NCBI GenBank assembly: GCA_016286055.1
Contig: JAEERW010000002.1
Coordinates: 262,458 to 326,457, forward strand
Reading direction: 5' to 3'
Source of the DNA: Bacteroidales bacterium
GTDB lineage: Bacteria; Bacteroidota; Bacteroidia; Bacteroidales; UBA3824
Length of the DNA stretch: 64,000 bases
Part shown: in pieces, positions 43,081 through 52,500 of the stretch
Position numbering within the stretch: the first letter of the stretch is position 1
How the letters are laid out: each line of letters begins with the position of its first letter
Notes under the pieces: generated by a model
The model's database searches: none
Told to the model about the DNA's origin: nothing
What the model saw: the letters and a program-made list of their open reading frames with translations, nothing else
Position numbers and translations under genes: made by a program

Positions 43081-45144
43081 ATGGCAACAGGAAAAATTGG
43101 CGTTACGAGTGAAAATATTTTCCCCGTAATCAAAAAGTTTCTTTATTCTGAACAAGAGATATTTCTTAGAGAGTTGGTTTCCAACGCAGTAGACGCTACC
43201 ACTAAGGTTAAGGCTCTATCGCGCAAGGGAGAAATCGAAGGCGAACTCGGCGACCTTACCGTGCGCGTAAAGGTTGACAAAGACGCTAAAACCATCACCG
43301 TTTCCGACCGTGGTATTGGTATGACTGCCGAAGAAGTAGACAAATATATCAACCAAATTGCATTTTCAAGCGCAGGCGACTTCCTCGAAAAATACAAAGA
43401 CAGCATTGATGCCATAATCGGACATTTTGGTCTCGGATTCTACTCGTCGTTTATGGTTTCCGAAAAAGTTGAAATCATTTCAAAGAGTTGGAAACCAGAT
43501 ACTAAGGCAGTTAAATGGAGTTGCGACGGTTCGCCCGAATACACTATGGAAGAGTGCGACAAAACCGACCGCGGCACCGACATTATTCTTCATATCGACA
43601 GTGAGTCAACCGCTTACCTCGAAGATTCTAAAATTGAGGAACTCCTCAAAAAATATTGTATGTTTCTCCCCGTGCCAATCGGTTTTGGCAAAGAGAAAGA
43701 GTGGAAAGACGACAAATACGTTGACACCGACAAAGACAAAATCATCAACGATACCGAGCCTTTGTGGACCAAAAAACCCGCCGACGTTAAAGAGGAGGAT
43801 TACAAAACTTTCTACAAAAAACTTTACCCTGGCACATTTGAGGAGCCGTTGTTTAACATTCACTTGAATGTAGACTACCCGTTCAACCTTACTGGTATTC
43901 TCTATTTCCCAAAAATACGCACCAACCTCGAAATCCAGAAAAACAAGATTCAACTCTACTGCAATCAGGTATTTGTTACCGACAGCGTAGAAGGTATTGT
44001 GCCTGAGTTCCTTACACTCTTGCACGGAGTTTTGGATTCGCCCGATATTCCGCTAAACGTTTCGCGCTCGTATCTCCAAAGCGACGCCAACGTTAAGAAA
44101 ATTTCTACCCACATTACCAAAAAAGTGGCTGACAGATTGTCGGATATTTTCAAAAACAACCGCGATGATTTTGAGAAAAAATGGGACGACCTCAAACTCT
44201 TTATCCAATACGGTATGCTCACCAACGAGAAATTCTACGATCTTGCTAAGAATTTCTTCCTATACAAAAACACCGAGGGCAAATATTTCACCTTCGACGA
44301 ATACAAGAATATCGTTAAGGAGAACCAAACCGACAAAAACAACAGCGTAATATTCCTCTACGCCACCGACAAAGACGAGCAATACTCGTTTGTTGAAGCC
44401 GCAAAATCAAAGGGTTACGATGTGTTGATTCTCGACAGCGCTTTCGACGCTCACTTTATCAACCAACAGGAACAGAAAAACACCGACGTTCGCTTTATGC
44501 GCGTTGACTCCGACACTATCGACAAACTTATCCGCAAAGAGGACGCTCCAAAATCTTCGCTCACCGACGACGAAAAGAAAGACTTCACAGCCATTTTCGA
44601 CAGCCAGACTCCCAAAAACACCAACAAGAACTTTACAGTAGAGTTCGATTCGCTCGGTGCTGATTCGCTGCCGATTATGATTACCCAAAGCGAGTTTATG
44701 CGCCGTATGAAAGATATGGGCAAGATAGGCGGTCCCGAAATGAGTTTCTACAACAATCTTCCCGACAACCTCAACCTCGTAATCAACGAAACCCACCCGA
44801 TGATTCAATCGCTCATAGCCGATGCCAAAGCCAAAACAGCCGAAGCCGCTGCCGCCGCCGACAAGGATTTGAAACCGTTGAAATCTGACCTCGAAAGTCT
44901 CGAAAAACTCACCAAAGACAAAAAAGAGGAAGAAATCTCTACCGAGGAGAAAAACAAGAAAGAGGAACTTCAAAAGAAAATTTCCGACGCCGAGGCAAAA
45001 CGCAAAGAGATTTTCACCAAATACGCCGCCGACAACAAGTTGGTAAAACAGATGATCGACCTCGCCCTTTTGGCAAACAATATGCTCAAAGGCGAAGACC
45101 TCACCAAATTTGTAAAACGCAGCGTAGAATTGTTAGGTAAATAA
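43081..45144 (+). CDS. htpG: molecular chaperone HtpG (Hsp90)
   Basis: A 687-residue Hsp90. The GHKL ATPase domain shows FLRELVSNAVDA (ATP/Mg site), SDRGIGMT and IGHFGLGFYSSFMV. The middle domain has NVSRSYLQSD with the catalytic-loop Arg. The dimerisation domain is present but holds a long, highly charged insertion (about 590-645; rich in K, E, D and A, e.g. KDKKEEEISTEEKNKKEEL) that predicts a coiled coil, a feature of Bacteroidota HtpG. No classical heat-shock element is evident in the 129-base gap upstream, which contains several tgtcag words of unknown meaning. Confidence 0.95.
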   Translation: MATGKIGVTSENIFPVIKKFLYSEQEIFLRELVSNAVDATTKVKALSRKGEIEGELGDLTVRVKVDKDAKTITVSDRGIGMTAEEVDKYINQIAFSSAGDFLEKYKDSIDAIIGHFGLGFYSSFMVSEKVEIISKSWKPDTKAVKWSCDGSPEYTMEECDKTDRGTDIILHIDSESTAYLEDSKIEELLKKYCMFLPVPIGFGKEKEWKDDKYVDTDKDKIINDTEPLWTKKPADVKEEDYKTFYKKLYPGTFEEPLFNIHLNVDYPFNLTGILYFPKIRTNLEIQKNKIQLYCNQVFVTDSVEGIVPEFLTLLHGVLDSPDIPLNVSRSYLQSDANVKKISTHITKKVADRLSDIFKNNRDDFEKKWDDLKLFIQYGMLTNEKFYDLAKNFFLYKNTEGKYFTFDEYKNIVKENQTDKNNSVIFLYATDKDEQYSFVEAAKSKGYDVLILDSAFDAHFINQQEQKNTDVRFMRVDSDTIDKLIRKEDAPKSSLTDDEKKDFTAIFDSQTPKNTNKNFTVEFDSLGADSLPIMITQSEFMRRMKDMGKIGGPEMSFYNNLPDNLNLVINETHPMIQSLIADAKAKTAEAAAAADKDLKPLKSDLESLEKLTKDKKEEEISTEEKNKKEELQKKISDAEAKRKEIFTKYAADNKLVKQMIDLALLANNMLKGEDLTKFVKRSVELLGK

Positions 45145-45200
45145 CCCACACATCTATATCACACGTTATTCATAATTTTTTGTTTTTAGTTAGACATCAG

Positions 45201-45231
45201 CCGCGCGGTAGCAATGCCGCGCGGTTTTGTT
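45201..45231 (+). terminator. terminator after htpG
   Basis: CCGCGCGG (45201-45208) and CCGCGCGG (45217-45224) pair, followed by TTTTGTTGTTT. Confidence 0.75.
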
Positions 45232-45450
45232 GTTTAATGGATTAAATAAAAATTGGGGAATTTTGTTTAATTGATTAAACAAAATATGAATATTAGATAA
45301 ATATGGAATAATTGAAGTAATGCCGCTGTGGAAATTTTTGGTGGAGAAATAAATTAAAAATCAGCACTATTAATAATCATCAAAAAAAAACATAAAAAAT
45401 ATTTGACATTCTCGCACCATATCTTTACTAAAAATTTAAACACTATATAA

Positions 45451-45489
45451 AAATATGGACTGAACAAAGATTTTGTACAGTCCATATTT
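45451..45489 (-). terminator. terminator after the membrane-protein gene at 45499
   Basis: AAATATGGACTG pairs perfectly with CAGTCCATATTT over a 15-base loop. On the complement strand T-rich sequence follows. Confidence 0.75.
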
Positions 45490-45498
45490 AGGGTTATA

Positions 45499-45978
45499 CT
45501 ATCGCCGTGATGCTTTATATTTCCTTTTGTAAACAAATTGAGGCAGATTAATAATAAAAAACATTATTACATACCCCAAGAAATAATATACATAGCGTTG
45601 ATAGTTAACTGTTTCGTAGCCATCGCACGTTTTGCCCTCTTGCCATAAAAGTTTTATGACATCTTTGGCTAATTGAGTGGGATTGTCTAAAAATGGCAAA
45701 GTATTAACTGCGAACTCATTCCACCAATACAAACTGTGTCCCAAGCCAACAATTGCAATAACCACAAAAACAATAGTCCAAACAGTTGAAGGCTTATATT
45801 TTATTACCACATAAACATTCAATACTGCGGTTAATAATCCCAACACAATATATATTATAGGCTGTGCGACAAGAAATAAATATGTATTTGTTTCATAGTA
45901 ATTCCATCCTAACATCTCACCAAATTTACGTACTATTTCGATGCATAGCCTAAATGTATTATTGAAATCGTAATTCAT
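45499..45978 (-). CDS. four-helix membrane protein, possible immunity protein
   Basis: A 159-residue protein with four hydrophobic segments (about 34-58, 65-85, 88-103 as a shorter one, and 131-150) and a very basic C-terminus (KRKYKASRR). Unknown family. Its ATG lies 4 bases after the stop of the gene upstream (45983), so the two form an operon closed by a terminator. A small multi-pass protein directly downstream of a possible effector fits an immunity role, but nothing in the sequence proves it. Confidence 0.5.
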   Translation of the reverse strand: MNYDFNNTFRLCIEIVRKFGEMLGWNYYETNTYLFLVAQPIIYIVLGLLTAVLNVYVVIKYKPSTVWTIVFVVIAIVGLGHSLYWWNEFAVNTLPFLDNPTQLAKDVIKLLWQEGKTCDGYETVNYQRYVYYFLGYVIMFFIINLPQFVYKRKYKASRR

Positions 45979-45982
45979 AGGA

Positions 45983-46963
45983 TTACTTTTTTGGTTGTTG
46001 GTTAGACCAATAGTTTAAATAATCATTCCATTCGTCCATAGTTGTTATATCACCCGAGTGAGTGAAAAAATTATATGGATGCTTTTCCACTTTTATGGTA
46101 GTCTTGATTTTATAGTCATCCGGCATATCGCTTGTCATTCCAACATTTTGACCGATATATCCCATAGTGTTGTAATCAAAACTTGGACCGTTTTCTTTCA
46201 TTCTTTTCTCGTAAGCATTATGAACAGCCTTCCCTTGTGGGTCAGAGATATTCCAATCAAAAATATCGTGGATATATCCATTTTGTCCGGTAGCCCTACC
46301 TATTGACGAACTCACAACTCTGACAGGGGTGAAATAATTCAAAAGTCCGTCTTGGCGACCATAACCTTCTCCAAGTGCTTCAATGCTTTTTGTTGTAATA
46401 TTGCCGTTTTTGTCTACCATTCTATGCAAAGCAGCCATTTCGTCATCAGAATAATTGCCGTTGGTATTGATTAGCGGTTTAATCGATCTAAATTGTTGAT
46501 AAGTAGATGGATTTTTTGTATAATAATCATAGTTACATTGGAAACATTGCTTGAAAGTTTCTGCATCGTCACATTTGCCGTCCACTATCGTTTGGTAAAG
46601 AGACGTAACGGCAGTATGAAACCTATAATTAGAACCCAATGCCGCATCTCGCAAAAAATTCATAGCATTGGATGGCAGCCCTAATCGGTCTGCCGTATAC
46701 AATACACCGTCAGCCAAGGCCAATCCCGGATTTTTGACTAAGTTTGTTAAAAATCTCTCAACATTTTCAAGAGTTACATTTTCGTCCTGTGGTGGGTCAA
46801 TGGGACCATCATCCCAAAGTGAAGTCATCAATCTTTCTTTTTTCTTGCGACTGTTGCTTTTACTACTTACTTGTGGATAAGTTGCAGGTTTAGTGCCTGT
46901 GTTAATTAAACTGAGGAACATTCCATTTGGAAATCCGTTATCAAATATAAAATTACTATTCAT
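45983..46963 (-). CDS. unknown protein, possible secreted effector
   Basis: A 326-residue protein without signal peptide or membrane helix. It begins MNSNFIFDNGFPNGMFLSL and has a basic/serine stretch (SSKSNSRKKKERL, about 35-47). A helical middle follows (NVERFLTNLVKNPGLALADG; YRFHTAVTSLYQTIVDG). The C-terminal third is mixed alpha/beta with GYIHDIFDWNISDPQGKAVH (about 235-254), an aspartate-rich motif of the kind found in toxin domains. The start at 46963 is supported by a -7 element at 46987-46994; a longer frame to 47029 crosses it. No known domain is recognised. Confidence 0.5.
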   Translation of the reverse strand: MNSNFIFDNGFPNGMFLSLINTGTKPATYPQVSSKSNSRKKKERLMTSLWDDGPIDPPQDENVTLENVERFLTNLVKNPGLALADGVLYTADRLGLPSNAMNFLRDAALGSNYRFHTAVTSLYQTIVDGKCDDAETFKQCFQCNYDYYTKNPSTYQQFRSIKPLINTNGNYSDDEMAALHRMVDKNGNITTKSIEALGEGYGRQDGLLNYFTPVRVVSSSIGRATGQNGYIHDIFDWNISDPQGKAVHNAYEKRMKENGPSFDYNTMGYIGQNVGMTSDMPDDYKIKTTIKVEKHPYNFFTHSGDITTMDEWNDYLNYWSNQQPKK

Positions 46964-46986
46964 TTTGTTATTTTTAAAATTTTCCA

Positions 46987-46994
46987 CAAAAGTA
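46987..46994 (-). promoter_or_regulatory. -7 promoter element of the effector-like gene
   Basis: Reads TACTTTTG on the complement, 24 bases before the ATG at 46963. Confidence 0.5.
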
Positions 46995-47200
46995 AAATGG
47001 CTGTTCCACCTTTGCAATACCCAAAACAATGACTCTTATATAGTTATAAGAAAAATACTAACAAAAAAACACATCTTTTAAACCTCTAAAAAACATTAAA
47101 TGGTTAAAATACAGACGATTATAAATAATCATAAAATAAAAAGGTAGCAATAACTTTTTTTAATTATTGTTATTTGGTGTGATTGATTGTTTTCGTTATC

Positions 47201-47620
47201 TTAGTACTCAATCAATTCCAATCCCTGTCCCCTGTAAAACGAGAATTTTTTATCGCACGAGATAAGTGGAATGTGTTCGGTGATAGCGTGGGAGATAATT
47301 ATGTGGTCGCTTGGGTCGTAGTGGTTTTGTCCCTCGTTGATTTGCAGGCGCGAATAAGTAATGCCTACTTGCGGACGCAGAGGAAGAAAATCAATTGCCA
47401 AGACGTTTTCCACAGTGTGAATAACATCCTCAGCAGTTTTCCATTTTTTAGAACGGATTTTTTTATTGTTGAACAATACTATCAATTCGCGCATAGTTTC
47501 AAAACTTGCGCAAGCAACATTATCAGGGTCATCAATAATATTGATAACATCTTTGTCAATATCGTTGTAGTTAAGCAACATATCTACTACAACACAGGTA
47601 TCTAACAATACCGGTTTCAT
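47201..47620 (-). CDS. PIN-domain toxin (VapC-like ribonuclease)
   Basis: A 139-residue PIN-domain protein. The first acidic residue is in VLLDTCVVVDML (Asp 7 and Asp 13 area), then a Glu in ASFETMRELIV and two acidic residues in YDPSDHIIISHA (about 101-112) complete the metal site; LISCDKKF gives the last. VapC-type toxins cut tRNA or rRNA. Its start overlaps the stop of a 57-residue gene upstream (ATGA), the usual order antitoxin then toxin. Complete and apparently intact. Confidence 0.85.
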   Translation of the reverse strand: MKPVLLDTCVVVDMLLNYNDIDKDVINIIDDPDNVACASFETMRELIVLFNNKKIRSKKWKTAEDVIHTVENVLAIDFLPLRPQVGITYSRLQINEGQNHYDPSDHIIISHAITEHIPLISCDKKFSFYRGQGLELIEY

Positions 47621-47790
47621 AATGATTCCTTCTGCTGTGCCTGTTTATCTCTTTTCCTGTAATAAGCCAATTGCGATCTTAGTTCGGGGTCTGTTACTTC
47701 CTCTATTAGACCCACGAGTGCTCTTGCTCTCATTCCTGTAAGAGAGATTTTCTTTTTTTGTTCTTCTGATATTGTAGTATTTACTTCCAT
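47617..47790 (-). CDS. 57-residue antitoxin of the PIN toxin
   Basis: The complement encodes MEVNTTISEEQKKKISLTGM, continuing RARALVGLIEEVTDPEL and ending in a basic helix (YYRKRDKQAQQKESL). It overlaps the toxin start by 4 bases (ATGA at 47617-47620). No standard DNA-binding antitoxin fold is obvious: the N-terminus lacks a clear ribbon-helix-helix or AbrB pattern. The call rests mainly on position, coupling and size. Confidence 0.65.
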   Translation of the reverse strand: MEVNTTISEEQKKKISLTGMRARALVGLIEEVTDPELRSQLAYYRKRDKQAQQKESL

Positions 47791-47985
47791 AGTAGTTTTC
47801 TCGTTTATTAGTTTAACGTTCTCTTTGTTGTCTTTGTTTCTATGATAAGAAATTGTGACCTCAGTTCGGAGTCAATCTTTTTCGACTGCAAATATAACAA
47901 TTGTACTTCATTTTTTCAAAAAAATCCCCTCCCCCCTTGATTTTTTGAAAAAACATCCATATCTTGTGTCAAATTTTATTGGAAT

Positions 47986-49584
47986 ATGAAGCAAACACTT
48001 TTTCTTATTGGCATTGGTGGTACGGGGATGCGGTGCTTGGAGGCGTTCGTGCATACGTGCGCTATGGGTATGGCTGATAATTGCGAGATTAATATCCTCG
48101 CGCTCGATACCGACTTAGACAATGGCAACTTCGCACGACTGAAATCGCTCGTGGAGGATGCTTATTTAAAGGTAAAGGGCTATAACAAAACCCATTACCC
48201 TCTTCAAGAGACTTTTTTTAGCGCAAAAATCAACCTCTTTACTTTTACGCCCGATTACAGCGACGCCGTGAAAAACGGTAGTTTTGAGGCAATTACAAAA
48301 TATGCTTACGCCGATGGCGACAAAAAGGCTCTTGCCGACATTCTGCTGTCGCCGCAGGTGCGCGAGTTTGACCTCAAACACGGCTACCGCGCTCAAACGC
48401 ACCTCGGTTCGCTGCTGATGTACCACGGCATTATCGACGAGGTAACGAAAAATCCCCACGGAAAACTTGCCGAATACATCCAGATGATTTACGATGCGGG
48501 CGAAACCGGCGACGCACGAGTGTTTGTGTGCGGTTCGGTGTTTGGCGGCACAGGAGCGTCGTCGATTCCCGTTATTCCAAAGGCTTTTAACGCGGCTATC
48601 AATATTTTAGACCCGGGCAAAACCCTCAGCAAGGCCAATTTCGGGGCAACATTGCTTTCGGCTTACTTTAAATTTACGCCGCCCGACGAGAGTTTGCGCA
48701 GCCGTCAAAAGGTGGTGGCTTCGAGCAAGAATTTTGCACTCAACTCGCAGATTGCTATGATGTTTTACAACGAAGACAAGACTGTGAAGAGTGTTTTCCA
48801 AAAGTTTTATATGCTCGGCACGCCCACCAACGATTTTGAAACCAAAACTCCGGGTAATGAAACAGTTACCGGCGGAGCACTGCAAAAAAACGACAGCCAT
48901 TATATAGAACTTTTGGCAGCGTTTGCGGCTCTCGACTTTTTTGCCACGCCTATTCAGCAAATCGACGAAATACGCAACCAAAAACGCGAGGTGCAGTATT
49001 ACTACCGCGCTCTCAATCCTTCGGGACGAGTTGATTTCAAGGACTTTATAACGCCCGAACGCACCGAAGAGTTTGCACGTAAATTTGCAGCGTTAACAGC
49101 GTTGTCGTTTTTGGTTTATCCTGAGTTCAACGATTTTGTGGCAGCGGCTCAGGCGGGATTGTTGGCAAAAAACAATATTTCGGGTTACGAAGATATTGCT
49201 CCACAAGAAGTTACTGGCATAAAGAAATATTTTGAACTGTTTCACTTTGGCATAACGCCTCAGGGCGACATTACCGACGGATGGCTCAGGCAGTTGCACC
49301 GTTCGGCAGGCGGTTTGGGCAATTTCTTGTTCAACGCCGATATGTTTGGAGTGTTGAACCTAAAAGAGTTGAAAAAATTTGATTTCAACAAGCGGCTGTT
49401 GCGTCCCGACGACGATGATATTGCCGTATATACCTTTAAAACAGGACTTTTCGGTACGCCGTTCGATTCGTTTAAAGACGAATTTGTAAAACAGCACGAC
49501 ACCGATTCTATCCAATACAAAATCGAAAAACTTGTAAAACGGATGTACGACACCATCAATTCGCTTTACGGATTTAAAATATAA
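47986..49584 (+). CDS. tubulin-like GTPase-fold protein
   Basis: A 532-residue protein with tubulin/FtsZ-type nucleotide-binding features. The N-terminal strand-loop FLIGIGGTGMRCLEAF (about 6-21) matches the first glycine loop. VCGSVFGGTGASSIPVI (about 180-196) matches the tubulin signature (GGGTGxG in FtsZ, here FGGTGAS). Helical extensions and an acidic, Phe-rich C-terminus follow (KRLLRPDDDDIAVYTF; GFKI end). It resembles the 'tubulin-like' family found in uncharacterised bacterial operons. It lacks the FtsZ C-terminal tail. The Hsp70/actin-like gene starts 7 bases after its stop. Whether it polymerises or binds GTP is unknown. Confidence 0.75.
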   Translation: MKQTLFLIGIGGTGMRCLEAFVHTCAMGMADNCEINILALDTDLDNGNFARLKSLVEDAYLKVKGYNKTHYPLQETFFSAKINLFTFTPDYSDAVKNGSFEAITKYAYADGDKKALADILLSPQVREFDLKHGYRAQTHLGSLLMYHGIIDEVTKNPHGKLAEYIQMIYDAGETGDARVFVCGSVFGGTGASSIPVIPKAFNAAINILDPGKTLSKANFGATLLSAYFKFTPPDESLRSRQKVVASSKNFALNSQIAMMFYNEDKTVKSVFQKFYMLGTPTNDFETKTPGNETVTGGALQKNDSHYIELLAAFAALDFFATPIQQIDEIRNQKREVQYYYRALNPSGRVDFKDFITPERTEEFARKFAALTALSFLVYPEFNDFVAAAQAGLLAKNNISGYEDIAPQEVTGIKKYFELFHFGITPQGDITDGWLRQLHRSAGGLGNFLFNADMFGVLNLKELKKFDFNKRLLRPDDDDIAVYTFKTGLFGTPFDSFKDEFVKQHDTDSIQYKIEKLVKRMYDTINSLYGFKI

Positions 49585-49590
49585 CACACT

Positions 49591-52500
49591 ATGGCACAGG
49601 CATTATTGATAAAAAGCACGGCGGGAGCAAAAGAAAACGTTCAAGGAGCGTGGCATCTTTTTGACCAAGCCGCACCTTATATACAGGGCATCGAAACCGG
49701 CGACATTACCGAAAACCTTGATGCCGACGTACTTGCAAGTATGGTTTCGGGACTTCCTAACCCGTGGGCAAGGGCTTACGTGTTTGCCTACGCATTTAAA
49801 TACACTCGCAAGGAGGCTAATATCAAAACCGGCGGATTGATAAAATTTTATGATTCGCTAATTCAAGAATGGAAAGGTTTGGCAGCATTGATGGCTATTT
49901 TCCCCGACCGCATTTCTATTGGCAAACCGCTCTATCTCAACGAAGGAAACGACATTTACGATATTGCATCATCGTTTGGCGATATGCTTTTTGAAGATAC
50001 CGACCTTTGGTGCAGTCCAAAACAACTGAACACCACTAAAAAACAGCAACCTTTTGTTCAGATAATTTATTATAACGATGTTCCTGTTGGAGCCACATCG
50101 CCGCACACTATATTTTTTACTTCGGTAGATAATTCTTCGTTTGTAGAATCGCCTGATGTGCCGTGGTTTAGGAATGGACGCCTCTGCGACCCGCTCACCT
50201 TTGGAAACCTCAACAACGACAACATTCAAAAACTCTATCTGCTTGTAAACAACTTTTTTAACAAGATTCCAGACTTTGAAAAAGAGATAAATCAAAACCG
50301 CGAGGGCAAAGATCCGCTTTCGCTGTCGTCGCTTTATGTTTTCTTAAAAGGCTGGCTTGCTGAGATTAAGGCAAAGGGCGTTGACATTGTTGACGAAGGT
50401 GTTCTTGATGGCGAACTCAATTTTGAAGACCCATTTCACCCGCTATTTTCGGTACGTCAAGACCTTTATTATAAGAATGGAATTTTCTCGTTTTCGGAAT
50501 CGGAAGGTGCTCGCGTGGTAGATCCGCAAAAAATTCTTCTTCAAGACGAATATCTATGTTCGTTTGTGCAATCTGATGATTATCAGCCACTATCCGAGGC
50601 AGTGGTGTATTATATGCAGGCACTCGACCCGGGCGAGGCTGGCAAAATGTGGTATTTTGCCGTGCCGCTAAGTAGTTATGGATTAAACATTTTCAAAAAT
50701 AAAATAGGCGAATTGGTATCGCCAGCCGGTCCCGACAGTCACGAACTCCGCGCCGTAATACGCTCAAACGGCAAGGTGGCTGTGGAACTCTATCTTTCGG
50801 TAGATGGTCGCAGGCTTACCCCTGTGGTAAAAGAATATAAGATAAAATCGTTTACCGGTGCTGTGCGCAATGTGATTATGTGGCCCGATTTTGTATCAAA
50901 AAATTGGACGGCATACTACCTTTACAACGAATTTCCGTCAAACAGCGGCGACGTTAAGTTTTTGCCGTTTTACAAAAAATACTCCGAAGTGGGCGGATTC
51001 GACAGTGGCGAGTTCCTCACCGACGATAAGGGCAACCTTATTTATGCCGATTTCCGCTACGACAATGCCGAAAACAATGCGCAATGTATTGTAAAATACC
51101 CTGTTGAGATAGCCACAGCCGACAATTTCCCTTACGAGATTATCCGCTCAGACAAGCCTTTTGCCGGTATCGAAATCCGTTCGCGCGAAAACGGCAAAGA
51201 CCGTGTGGCTGGTTATCTTATTATAAAAAAATATAACGAAGAATGTAAAATCAAAGACCTCAGCCACGAGACAGTTTTCGACGATGTGGTGGTGGGTATC
51301 GACTTTGGTTCTAACAATAGTTGTCTGAGTTACTCGCAAAACAATCAGCCTGACGTTAAGCCAATTACGTTTCAAAACCGCCGAGTTTTTCTCTCTGGTG
51401 CAGAAAACCTCGACCCAAGGCACGAGAAAACCGCACTCAGAAACGAACTCCTCTTTTTCCAAAACGAGATTCAAGAAAACGGACAAATAAAATCGTGGGT
51501 TCACGACCACGACCGCAAATATGTGCCCGACGGTATGCGTCAGGAGGAGATTTCAGGTGGCGTGCCAATTTTTGAAAGCAACCTTGTAATCCACTCTATG
51601 GACGACCGCACCATCAAGACCAATGCTGGAATACTTCACCATAATATGAAGTGGCTCAGCGACCAAGAGGGCAAGGAAAAGAAAAAATCTTTCCTCAAAA
51701 GCGTTTGGATTGCCGCACTCGCCGACCTTTACAGCGAGTTGAAAATTCCGTCAGAACTGCGTTGGAGTTACCCGGGAGCGTTCACTCAGGAAGACAAACT
51801 GCAATACCAACAGATGTACAACGAGTTGGCAAACATTCCCGTAGAAGGCCGCCGTGTGCAGGTAAGCGACCGTCCGAGCACCGAGGCAGAGGCTGTGTGC
51901 AACTATGCACTCACCAATATTACATTGGATACCAGAAACTTGATGCTCGGTATCGACGTGGGCGGCTCTACCAGCGACGTGCTTGTGATGGCTATGGACA
52001 GGGCTGAAAGGGCGTTTAAACTATCTAAACAATCGTCGCTAAGGCTTGCCGCAGGTATGTTTGTGTCGGTAATCAAACAGAGCGAAAAATTCCGCACCGC
52101 CGTTTACAAATATCACGAAAGTCCGGCGTGCAAGTTTAAAATTGCCAACATCAAAAACATCATCGACAATCCGTCCACATCGCCGTTTTATCTCAATGCG
52201 GTGTTAGATAGACTGAAAGACAACGACTTTGCAGCGTTTTATAGTGCCATTTCGCAATCGTGCGCCGAGGTGTTTGCCGTGCCAGCCTACATCACGGGTC
52301 TGCTGCTATTTTACAGCGGAAAACTCGCCGCCAAAACCATCAAGGAAAACAACTACACGCAGGTTTCAATCGTTGACCTGCTGCCCTTTGGCAAGGGCGG
52401 ACGCTTGTTTGACTGGCTCGACGTTTACCCCGGCAAACAGATGGCTTCGGAATATTACAACAACTGTTTTAAGGCAGGATTTGGCGAAGGGTCTGAAAAC

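Larger units (their letters stand above)
45145..45498. other. gene-free gap with two hairpins
   Basis: Holds the htpG terminator (45201-45231) and, next to the convergent membrane-protein gene, a second hairpin (45451-45489). The rest is AT-rich; I see no gene in it. Confidence 0.6.
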
